From: a virus
DNA length: 22,973 bases
Virus record (IMG/VR): IMGVR_UViG_3300017732_000076
Location: 1-22,973 of that record
Direction: 5' to 3' (one strand)
How positions within the stretch are numbered: position 1 is the stretch's first letter; every line of letters begins with the position of its first letter. Below, piece after piece: positions 4,812 through 10,128 of the stretch. The position numbers and the translations under genes are program-made. The notes under the pieces are model-generated. The model was given only the letters and a program-made list of their open reading frames with translations. It had not been told where the DNA came from and did not search any database.

Positions 4812-4882
4812 GTCGTGGTGGCCGAATGGTTAGGCAACGGATTGCAAACCCGTCTAAGTGAGTTCGATTCTCACCCACGACT
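4812..4882 (+). tRNA. tRNA-Cys (anticodon GCA)
   Basis: Acceptor GTCGTGG/CCACGAC is perfect, D-stem GCC/GGC, anticodon loop TTGCAAA (anticodon GCA), and T-arm GTGAG-TTCGATT-CTCAC. The discriminator base is T, as expected for tRNA-Cys. The anticodon stem ACGGA/CCCGT has an A-C mismatch at its last pair before the loop. CCA is not encoded. It is seven bases after tRNA-Ala and probably co-transcribed. Confidence 0.93.
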
Positions 4883-4897
4883 CAACGAGGTAATTAA

Positions 4898-5224
4898 ATG
4901 ACAAACACACAGAGATTTATATTATTTTTTTTATGTGGATATATAATGTTTAGTATCATTGGATGTGCTACAAATATAAAAGTTCCAATAGCAAGAGTTC
5001 CAACAAAGGTAACGAGTTACCCACTAGTAGACTATAAAGGAGTGGAACATAAATACACCGATAACTTCGATAGTTTTATATTCCCAAATGACAATAAAAA
5101 ACTTATACAATATTGCTCCTTTCATTTTGATTGGGAGAACATTAAAGCAGTTTACCGAAAAGATGAGAATGGTAAATGGAACTACACTTATATAGTAAAT
5201 AAAAATAAAAAAAGTTTTAAATAA
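4898..5224 (+). CDS. Small lipoprotein
   Basis: A 108-residue protein whose N-terminus is a lipoprotein signal: polar start, hydrophobic core (FILFFLCGYIMF) and lipobox SIIGC with the acylated cysteine at residue 23. The mature part (about 85 residues) is rich in aromatic and lysine residues, ending in a basic tail. GAGG lies before the ATG. Phage lipoproteins act as outer spanins in lysis or block superinfecting phages at the outer membrane; nothing in the mature sequence lets me choose. It follows the tRNAs and its stop merges into promoter P3. Confidence 0.75.
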   Translation: MTNTQRFILFFLCGYIMFSIIGCATNIKVPIARVPTKVTSYPLVDYKGVEHKYTDNFDSFIFPNDNKKLIQYCSFHFDWENIKAVYRKDENGKWNYTYIVNKNKKSFK

Positions 5225-5256
5225 TGCTTGACTTTTTTGATTATTCTTTGTATTTT
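5222..5256 (+). promoter_or_regulatory. Sigma-70-type promoter P3
   Basis: TTGACT (5228-5233), a 17-bp spacer, then TATTTT (5251-5256) followed by TAGG. The stretch TAATGCTTGACT (5222-5233) begins with the stop codon of the lipoprotein gene and is identical in P4 and P5. The predicted transcript start is near 5263, so the gene starting at ATG 5280 is the target. Confidence 0.8.
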
Positions 5257-5279
5257 TAGGTGTGAATAAAGGGATAAAC

Positions 5280-5450
5280 ATGAAGAACTTAATGATAAAT
5301 GCTTTCGGTGATGTAGTTGAAAGAACTGACTATGGTAATCACAAAAATCAGTTAAATCTATTTGATAATCTTAATGAGATAGTCGAAGAGAATAGAACTG
5401 CTGATAATATATTAGATTTTTTATTTAATAGAAAAAAAGGAAATAAGTAA
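5280..5450 (+). CDS. Small protein of unknown function
   Basis: A 56-residue protein from ATG 5280, preceded by AAAGGGATAAAC. An in-frame GTG at 5262 would sit at the predicted transcript start and is rejected. The protein is charged, with a possible amphipathic helix in NQLNLFDNLNEIVEENRTAD and a basic end (NRKKGNK). No family is recognised. Its stop overlaps the next start (TAATG at 5448-5452). First gene under promoter P3, hence probably expressed early. Confidence 0.65.
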   Translation: MKNLMINAFGDVVERTDYGNHKNQLNLFDNLNEIVEENRTADNILDFLFNRKKGNK

Positions 5451-5710
5451 TGAACTTGATTGAATTAAATAGTGTTGGAAATGTCATCGATGAAAATGGC
5501 GTGACTTATCCAATGTTAGTCGATGGTGGTTATGACATCTTTGCTGGTGTACATATTAATGACATAGAGAACGAAGAGTTCTTTGATGCCCTTAGTGATG
5601 AGGATTTGGATGTGATTGAAGAAATCTTAGGTAATCCAACAGATAAGTTATTGGATGACACAAAAGCGGATTACTTAGAAATGAAAGCGGAGTTGGCTTA
5701 TGGCATATAA
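5450..5710 (+). CDS. Small acidic protein of unknown function
   Basis: An 86-residue, strongly acidic protein (many D and E, especially in NEEFFDALSDEDLDVIEEIL). Its acidity could reflect mimicry of nucleic acid or binding to a basic host protein, as for several early phage proteins, but that is speculation. ATG 5450 overlaps the upstream stop, and its end overlaps the next gene by 11 bp, so all three P3 genes appear coupled. No motif recognised. Confidence 0.65.
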   Translation: MNLIELNSVGNVIDENGVTYPMLVDGGYDIFAGVHINDIENEEFFDALSDEDLDVIEEILGNPTDKLLDDTKADYLEMKAELAYGI

Positions 5711-6074
5711 TAAAAACTCAACCATAGACTTTTGGGATGCTGTTAATAATCTAATGTCAGGTATCAAACAAGATTATTACAATTGGACTAATCCAAATAA
5801 TGTGAAAGGAACAATCAAAGACATCAAGTTAAAATCTATTCAAGACTTTAACGAAAGTCTTGATATCAAAGTTGGTAGGAAATACACTAAGGTTCTACAC
5901 GGTAATTCGGTGTGGGGTTTCATCGCTAATGGTGATGGAGTTCACAAAGGAATACCACATAAGAAAGGTGATGTCTTCAAAGCTGCTGGTTGGAGAGCTC
6001 CAGCAAAATGGGCTAGAGGTTCTATCTTTGATGGTAAGAAATTTTATGCTTGGACAGGTCCAAATTATTTATAA
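5700..6074 (+). CDS. Conserved-looking phage protein with C-terminal K-AAGW-AP motif
   Basis: A 124-residue protein. The C-terminal part (about residues 56-124) has the order KVGRKYTKVLHGNSVWGFI, then KKGDVFKAAGWRAPAKWARG, then a WTGPNYL ending. I recall this 'kY.Ki...v.gFi...g.v.k.asw.aPak..R.ni' arrangement from widespread small proteins in marine phages; the function is unknown. The N-terminal 45 residues look helical. ATG 5700 has GCGGAG upstream inside the previous gene. It ends the P3 unit, and promoter P4 starts at once after its stop. Confidence 0.75.
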   Translation: MAYNKNSTIDFWDAVNNLMSGIKQDYYNWTNPNNVKGTIKDIKLKSIQDFNESLDIKVGRKYTKVLHGNSVWGFIANGDGVHKGIPHKKGDVFKAAGWRAPAKWARGSIFDGKKFYAWTGPNYL

Positions 6075-6075
6075 A

Positions 6076-6110
6076 TAATGCTTGACTTTATAAAATATTC
6101 TTAGTATTTT
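6076..6110 (+). promoter_or_regulatory. Sigma-70-type promoter P4
   Basis: TTGACT (6082-6087), a 17-bp spacer, then TATTTT (6105-6110). TAATGCTTGACT (6076-6087) is identical to the same segment in P3 and P5. The predicted transcript start is near 6117, which argues for ATG 6137 rather than ATG 6116 as the start of the next gene. Confidence 0.8.
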
Positions 6111-6136
6111 TACATATGACAAAAAGGGAAAAAACA

Positions 6137-6484
6137 ATGAACTTCGGAAAATTTAAAGATTGTGACACTCACACTTATTGGGTAAATAAGAAAACCGGCA
6201 CCACTCATATGGTTAGTGCTGATGTGGATTGGAGTGGTAATTTAAAGTTACACACTACTACTCTTAATCTTAGGTATGAGAGAGATTACTTCTTTAGGAA
6301 AGATGCTGTTGATAGGTTCTTAAAGAATTATGAGTTTGTTTGTGAGAATCCAAATATAGTTTTTTGGAGTAAGGTGTTGGCTAACAAACAACTAAAAAGT
6401 GAGTTATCTTGGGGTTTGAAAACCAAAGGTAGACTTGGTATTACAAAGGAAGAATTTTTTAACAAAGTAAAAGGAGAAGCATAA
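6137..6484 (+). CDS. Protein of unknown function
   Basis: A 115-residue protein from ATG 6137 with AAAGGG upstream; an in-frame ATG at 6116 would lie at the predicted transcription start and gives a lysine/arginine-rich seven-residue extension. The sequence has a beta-rich first half (THTYWVNKKTGTTHMV) and a helical, basic second half (LANKQLKSELSWGLKTKGRL). Soluble, no motif recognised. First gene under P4 and head of a run 6137-7582 of closely spaced genes. Confidence 0.7.
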   Translation: MNFGKFKDCDTHTYWVNKKTGTTHMVSADVDWSGNLKLHTTTLNLRYERDYFFRKDAVDRFLKNYEFVCENPNIVFWSKVLANKQLKSELSWGLKTKGRLGITKEEFFNKVKGEA

Positions 6485-6823
6485 ATGACTTATGTTTATG
6501 AATATGTTGTCGGTAATGACAATGTTAAAGTAGAGTATTGCCATAGCAGTATTACAGATTCAATCAAGGTGGTTGATATGTGGGTTAATGGTAAATTTCA
6601 TAGAACCAATTGGATGAGTCCTGAAGGTAACAAGGCGTTGATGACTAGGTTAGAAAACGATATGACGAATAGGATGTGTGGTACACCTGATGATGCGATG
6701 ATTGAGCCGTTTATGAAAGCTAATAATATGTTTGATGAAGATGAGGTAGATGTAGTTACTAATCATATGGACACCGAAGTCGATTTGGATAGGGATATGC
6801 CAGAATTTATGGGGCACTCATAG
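6485..6823 (+). CDS. Protein of unknown function, acidic C-terminus
   Basis: A 112-residue protein starting immediately after the previous stop, with AGGAG upstream inside that gene. The first 50 residues look beta-rich (VYEYVVGNDNVKVEYCHSS); the C-terminal 40 are very acidic (DEDEVDVVTNHMDTEVDLDR). No transmembrane segment. Not recognised. Co-transcribed with neighbours from P4 by arrangement. Confidence 0.7.
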   Translation: MTYVYEYVVGNDNVKVEYCHSSITDSIKVVDMWVNGKFHRTNWMSPEGNKALMTRLENDMTNRMCGTPDDAMIEPFMKANNMFDEDEVDVVTNHMDTEVDLDRDMPEFMGHS

Positions 6824-6831
6824 GAGTTAAA

Positions 6832-7047
6832 ATGAATTACAAAAAGATACTAGAGCATTTGTGTGAGATAGAAGGTGAGCTAGATGACGCTTACAATTCT
6901 TTACCAGACTACAATGCTAACTCTGATTCACAGAGTTATATAGATGGTGCTAGATGTACTTTATATCATTTAAAAGATGAGATAGAAAAAACTATTATAG
7001 TTCAAAATCAGTTAGACCCGATTGATAGGTTTGCAGACGACAAGTGA
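6832..7047 (+). CDS. Small helical protein of unknown function
   Basis: A 71-residue protein with AGGAG before its ATG. It appears all-helical, with two amphipathic segments (KKILEHLCEIEGELDDAYN and TLYHLKDEIEKTII) that could pair into a helical hairpin. Acidic overall. Its 3' end overlaps the zinc-ribbon gene by 26 bp in another frame. No family recognised. Confidence 0.65.
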   Translation: MNYKKILEHLCEIEGELDDAYNSLPDYNANSDSQSYIDGARCTLYHLKDEIEKTIIVQNQLDPIDRFADDK

Positions 7048-7582
7048 TATAGTATGTAAAGAGTGTTCGATTGAGTTGGATTCATCACGAGTCCAACTCG
7101 GTCTATACACTTGTATTGAATGTTCTGATATACAGAAGTATTCAGCCCATGTTGTTTATCCACATAAAACAGGTTCGGTTGTCCAACCTGTCCAAGAAGA
7201 TACTAAAAGAAATATTCAGAGATTAGACCGAAGGTCTGCTAATGGTAATCGAGTTGCTAAAGGTATCTTTGCTGATAATAGTTGGGATAGATGGTTAGAA
7301 AAATATTATGATAATATATATAACAAACAGACAACGAAAAAATCTTTAAAAAAAATCTCTCAAAAGTTCTCTCATATGAAAACCGAAACACTCTACCAAA
7401 CAATCGTCAAAAATTTTATTGAATGGGGTTATCAACAAGCAGTAGATAAAGTAAACGATTTATATTCAAAAAATAAAATATCATTAATTCAGAAAGGTAA
7501 GATGATGGATAACTTATCTAAACTACAAATGATGTCCTCAAAAGAAAAAAAGTTTTTCAAGAAGTTAGAAAACAATTCATAA
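7022..7582 (+). CDS. DksA/TraR-like zinc-ribbon protein
   Basis: A protein of 186 residues if read from TTG 7022. Four cysteines at 12, 15, 31 and 34 (CKEC...CIEC) frame a segment IELDSSRVQLGLYT that matches the DksA/TraR zinc finger (C-x2-C, 'I...R....P...C..C'). Directly after it SDIQKYSAHVVYPHKTG continues a pattern I recall from marine-phage proteins. DksA/TraR proteins insert into the RNA polymerase secondary channel and alter promoter choice; here the usual N-terminal coiled coil is missing. A long, lysine-rich helical C-terminal region (about 95-186) follows and could replace it or bind nucleic acid. No ATG or GTG lies before the first cysteines; TTG 7022 or TTG 7031 must be used, or expression is linked to the upstream gene. 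Confidence 0.7.
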   Translation: MIGLQTTSDIVCKECSIELDSSRVQLGLYTCIECSDIQKYSAHVVYPHKTGSVVQPVQEDTKRNIQRLDRRSANGNRVAKGIFADNSWDRWLEKYYDNIYNKQTTKKSLKKISQKFSHMKTETLYQTIVKNFIEWGYQQAVDKVNDLYSKNKISLIQKGKMMDNLSKLQMMSSKEKKFFKKLENNS

Positions 7583-7643
7583 GGTGGTACTAATTCTTTA
7601 GTCCTCAAATAGTCAACGACTTAAAAGAAGAAGTGCCACCTTA
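7580..7643 (+). other. Long hairpin between zinc-ribbon and transglycosylase genes
   Basis: TAAGGTGGTAC (7580-7590), which begins with the stop codon of the zinc-ribbon gene, pairs with GTGCCACCTTA (7633-7643) over 11 bp with one G-U pair. Inside, TTCTTTAGTC (7594-7603) can pair with GACTTAAAAGAA (7618-7629) with a two-base bulge. There is no T-run, so it is a weak terminator at best. Processing site, mRNA stabiliser or partial attenuator before the lysis-type genes are possible. Confidence 0.55.
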
Positions 7644-7671
7644 TACTTATTAATAAAGAAAGGAACATATT

Positions 7672-8247
7672 ATGTCATTAAATAAACTATATTACCTATT
7701 AGGTGTATCTACTACGGCTTTATCTGTTATGGTTTATGTAGAAGTAACAAAACCCAATATACCTATACAAACCAAAACCGAAACTGTTGTTCGTATGGTC
7801 AATGTACCATTTTCTTCAAGTGACTATGAAATACAAGCACAAGATATTAAATCTTCTTTGAATAAATCCAAGCTTAAGCATATACTTATTTACATAGAAG
7901 CTCTCTGTTGGGAGTATGGGGTTGATTATGAAATGGTTAAAGCCGTTATACAAACTGAATCCGATTGGAATCATAAAGCTGTCTCCACGAGTGGAGCAAT
8001 AGGTTTAATGCAAGTGTTACCATCTACAGCAAAATCAGAATTTAACACACCTAAACAAGACTTGTTTGATCCGTATGTAAATGTAACTGTAGGTATAAAA
8101 TATCTATCTAAGTTGGATAGTCATTTTGATGATTTAGAATCTACACTTACGGCTTATAGTCACGGTCCTACGGCTACTAAAAAGTATTCACCCTCTTATG
8201 TTAATAATAACTTTTATGTTAAACGAGTATTTAAAAACTTAAAATGA
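7672..8247 (+). CDS. Membrane-anchored lytic transglycosylase (SLT/goose-lysozyme-like fold)
   Basis: A 191-residue protein. Residues 6-23 are a hydrophobic N-terminal anchor, and 24-65 form a linker. The transglycosylase domain (about 66-190) shows the catalytic glutamate in AVIQTESDWN (E96), the GAIGLMQVLPSTA motif (108-120), and AYSHGPTAT (161-169) in place of the family's AYNAGPG. Such enzymes cleave the glycan strands of peptidoglycan. The N-terminal helix is short and rich in G, S, T and A, so a signal-arrest-release endolysin is possible, as is a tail-associated or anchored enzyme. AAGGAAC gives the ribosome-binding site. The next gene overlaps its stop (ATGA), implying coupled production of a membrane partner. 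Confidence 0.88.
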   Translation: MSLNKLYYLLGVSTTALSVMVYVEVTKPNIPIQTKTETVVRMVNVPFSSSDYEIQAQDIKSSLNKSKLKHILIYIEALCWEYGVDYEMVKAVIQTESDWNHKAVSTSGAIGLMQVLPSTAKSEFNTPKQDLFDPYVNVTVGIKYLSKLDSHFDDLESTLTAYSHGPTATKKYSPSYVNNNFYVKRVFKNLK

Positions 8248-8897
8248 ACATCGCAACAATAGCTGGTCACTTAGCATTTGGTCTTATTGCCTTTTCCTTT
8301 TTGGTCAAGGACATACTATATCTTAGAATCTTATCTATATTTGCTAGTCTATTCTCTGTACTTTATAATTTTTATATACCAATAGAACCAATGTGGTTAC
8401 CAATAGGTTGGAATATTATTTTTGTGATTGTAAATATCTATCATATATCAGTTATCATATATGAAAAACGACCAGTTGATATGACAGATAAAGAAAAAGA
8501 ATTATATGAAACTATGTTTAAGGGTTTAACACCTGTTGAGTTCTTAAAAATAACCAAAGTAGCAGAGTGGAAGAAGTTTAACACACCACTACCTATCATA
8601 ACACAAGGTAAGCCAGTAAAAGATTTAATCCTTATCTATAACGGAGCTGTTGATGTTCTTGTTAATGATACTAAAGTAGCAGAATTAAAAGATGGTCAGT
8701 TTGTAGGAGAGATGTCTTTTCTTACAGAGAAACCAGCAACAGCAACTTGTAAGGTAGAACATAATGCTGAATGTTTGGTCTGGCCTCAACAAGATTTTAA
8801 AGATTTATTAAAACGAAATCCTTCTTTGTATTTCACAATACAATCACTATTAAGTGAACAAGTTTCTAACAATTTAGTTTCAAGTTCTCAAAAATAA
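8244..8897 (+). CDS. Three-helix membrane protein with cyclic-nucleotide-binding-like (Popeye-like) domain
   Basis: A 217-residue protein. Three hydrophobic helices lie at about residues 6-22, 26-44 and 52-72, and a basic/acidic linker follows. From about 94 to 205 there is a cNMP-binding beta-barrel pattern: ITQGKPVKDLILIYNGAVDV (119-138), VAELKDGQFVGEMSFL (145-160), then PATATCKV (164-171) and a C-terminal helix. The core matches the phosphate-binding cassette F-x-GE-(hydrophobic)-S-x-L...P-R-T-A, but the arginine that normally contacts the cyclic phosphate is alanine (A165). Three helices plus this domain is the architecture of Popeye-domain proteins and of some membrane effectors with cNMP domains. 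ATG 8244 overlaps the transglycosylase stop. Ligand binding is uncertain because of the missing arginine. Confidence 0.8.
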   Translation: MNIATIAGHLAFGLIAFSFLVKDILYLRILSIFASLFSVLYNFYIPIEPMWLPIGWNIIFVIVNIYHISVIIYEKRPVDMTDKEKELYETMFKGLTPVEFLKITKVAEWKKFNTPLPIITQGKPVKDLILIYNGAVDVLVNDTKVAELKDGQFVGEMSFLTEKPATATCKVEHNAECLVWPQQDFKDLLKRNPSLYFTIQSLLSEQVSNNLVSSSQK

Positions 8898-8929
8898 TGC
8901 TTGACTTAATGGTTATTTATTTGTATATT
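8895..8929 (+). promoter_or_regulatory. Sigma-70-type promoter P5
   Basis: TTGACT (8901-8906), a 17-bp spacer, then TATATT (8924-8929). TAATGCTTGACT (8895-8906) begins with the stop codon of the cNMP-domain gene and is identical to the segments in P3 and P4. It drives the structured 8936-9069 region and the gene at 9070. Confidence 0.8.
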
Positions 8930-8935
8930 ATTATG

Positions 8936-9031
8936 GATACTTAAATAGGTTATCGTTCTCAAAGAATTGAATCTCATTTTTAAGAGGTTCTTATAGGGGC
9001 ATAGTTCTTTCTTCCTTTCTTCTATGTCCCT
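8936..9031 (+). ncRNA. Structured leader or small RNA downstream of P5
   Basis: About 130 bp without an open frame follow P5. GAATCTC (8969-8975) pairs with GAGGTTC (8984-8990) with one G-U pair. AGGGGCATAG (8995-9004) pairs with CTATGTCCCT (9022-9031) with one G-U pair, around a 17-nt loop made only of T and C. The second hairpin resembles the 896-933 terminator in stem length and pyrimidine loop, but no T-run follows. It may be a 5' leader of the 9070 gene, an attenuator, or the end of a roughly 95-nt RNA. The purine-rich Shine-Dalgarno sequences of this phage are natural partners for the loop; that is speculation. Confidence 0.4.
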
Positions 9032-9069
9032 TAAATTTAAATAATAATAAAATAAGAGGTTAATTAATA

Positions 9070-9309
9070 ATGAATAAAACTAAAAAAATAGATCTTTCCC
9101 AATTTAAATTATCAACAGATGATAAGAGACAAATGAAGTCTATGGATAGGCACTCATCATCTACACCTAATTATAAAGAAAACAAGAGAGTTAATCTTGA
9201 TTACTTTAATGAAGGTGAATTAGATGATACTGCTGTTGATGATTACTCCGAATGTGATGGTCGTGAAGACTTAAAAACATTAGGTGATATTGGAATGGAT
9301 GTATATTAA
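9070..9309 (+). CDS. Small acidic protein of unknown function
   Basis: A 79-residue, hydrophilic protein: basic N-terminal third (MNKTKKIDL, KRQMKSMDRH) and strongly acidic C-terminal half (EGELDDTAVDDYSECDGRED). It has little hydrophobic content and is probably disordered. AGAGG lies upstream of the ATG. It is the only gene between P5 with its structured leader and the next candidate late box. No family recognised. Confidence 0.6.
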   Translation: MNKTKKIDLSQFKLSTDDKRQMKSMDRHSSSTPNYKENKRVNLDYFNEGELDDTAVDDYSECDGREDLKTLGDIGMDVY

Positions 9310-9343
9310 AATTTAAAATATAAGTGATTTGATTGATTGGTAG

Positions 9344-9352
9344 AATATTTAT
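9344..9352 (+). promoter_or_regulatory. Candidate late-type promoter box AATATTTAT
   Basis: AATATTTAT ends six bases before the ATG at 9359, which has no Shine-Dalgarno sequence. The arrangement is the same as at 1493 and 10825. Weak on its own; its value is in the repeated position. Confidence 0.25.
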
Positions 9353-9358
9353 GAGTAT

Positions 9359-9694
9359 ATGGAACAGAAACAAAAACATAATAACGAGCAAATCATTAAA
9401 GTATTATCTTTTATACTAAGTCGTTTGGACTCGTTAGAAATTGAGCAATCAAGGCATAAAGAAATGTTTTATAAAGTTCGTAAGAATCTAACAGATGCTA
9501 ACGATTTAATAAATCAGATACTTGATGTTTTAGAGATTGAGAATCCTGAGTTATATGCTGAAACAATAAAACAATATCAAGATACTCATATAAAAAGTTT
9601 AGTTTCCACATTAGACAAACACATTCAAGAATTAGATGATTTTGATAATGAACAAATTCTTGAGTTACTAACTAACATAGTAGGAGATGCTTAA
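9359..9694 (+). CDS. Coiled-coil protein of unknown function
   Basis: A 111-residue, largely helical protein. Residues 8-60 show a continuous heptad-like pattern (IIKVLSFILSRLDSLEIEQS, then NLTDANDLINQILDVLEIE), followed by a second helical acidic region near 75-108. No Shine-Dalgarno sequence; the AATATTTAT box lies directly upstream. Its stop overlaps the next start (TAATG). It begins a coupled run (9359-10810) that ends in the late sigma factor. Not recognised. Confidence 0.65.
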   Translation: MEQKQKHNNEQIIKVLSFILSRLDSLEIEQSRHKEMFYKVRKNLTDANDLINQILDVLEIENPELYAETIKQYQDTHIKSLVSTLDKHIQELDDFDNEQILELLTNIVGDA

Positions 9695-9837
9695 TGAATA
9701 GCGAGATGATAATCTTTTTAGAAGATTTAAAAGCTTTGTTATTAGAAATAGATACACATCATGAAGAAGATCAAAACGAAATACTTATAGAAGTTATAGA
9801 TTTAATAGATGATAAAATACTAGATTTAGAGTCTTAA
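9694..9837 (+). CDS. 47-residue acidic helical protein
   Basis: A short frame beginning at ATG 9694 in a TAATG overlap with the previous stop and ending at TAA 9837, directly before the TTG start of the next gene. GGAG lies 10 bases upstream. The peptide is very acidic and leucine/isoleucine-rich (FLEDLKALLLEID, EILIEVIDLIDDKILDLES), a likely short coiled coil that might partner the preceding coiled-coil protein. Tight packing on both sides supports it as a real gene. Confidence 0.6.
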   Translation: MNSEMIIFLEDLKALLLEIDTHHEEDQNEILIEVIDLIDDKILDLES

Positions 9838-10128
9838 TTGTTACATTACATAATTACCATTACATTAGGAATTGTTGCCACCTTTTTAGGGGTGGTGACT
9901 TTTTATGCACTACGCCGTATCAATTCATATGAAAACATAATACTAAACATAAGCAATACAATAGAAACAATAAAAATTCAACTTAAAACTATAGATGATA
10001 AAGGCACATTTGAATCAGATGATGAAGTTGGTTTTTTCTTTACGGAGATAAAACAACTTGGAAAAGACTTAGACAATTTATTTGAAACCGAGGTTGAAGA
10101 AAATGAAAAAAAGACGAAAGAAAAGTAA
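9838..10128 (+). CDS. Membrane-anchored protein, T4-like-phage conserved type
   Basis: A 96-residue protein starting with TTG 9838, directly after the previous stop; no ATG is available before the hydrophobic helix, so TTG is the best start. Residues 3-25 form one transmembrane helix. It is followed by a coiled-coil-like stretch (RINSYENIILNISNTIETIK) and the segment KGTFESDDEVGFFFTEIKQL (55-74). I recall the KG-F-x-(S/A)DDEVGFFF motif from proteins lying beside gp55 in marine T4-like phages; the function is unknown. It overlaps the sigma-factor gene by 26 bp. Confidence 0.75.
   Translation: MLHYIITITLGIVATFLGVVTFYALRRINSYENIILNISNTIETIKIQLKTIDDKGTFESDDEVGFFFTEIKQLGKDLDNLFETEVEENEKKTKEK

Noticed and set aside
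5860-6078. Plus-strand frame overlapping the 5700-6074 gene
   Set aside because: Lies wholly within a better gene in another frame, has no ribosome-binding site and runs into promoter P4.
7642-7647. Promoter with TATACT before the transglycosylase gene
   Set aside because: No TTGACA-like box lies 16-18 bp upstream, and the hexamer overlaps the end of the hairpin stem.
9838-9840. The 9838 frame as an in-frame read-through of the 9694 peptide
   Set aside because: The two are separated by a TAA stop at 9835-9837, and the membrane helix begins right after TTG 9838, which suits independent coupled initiation better than stop read-through.
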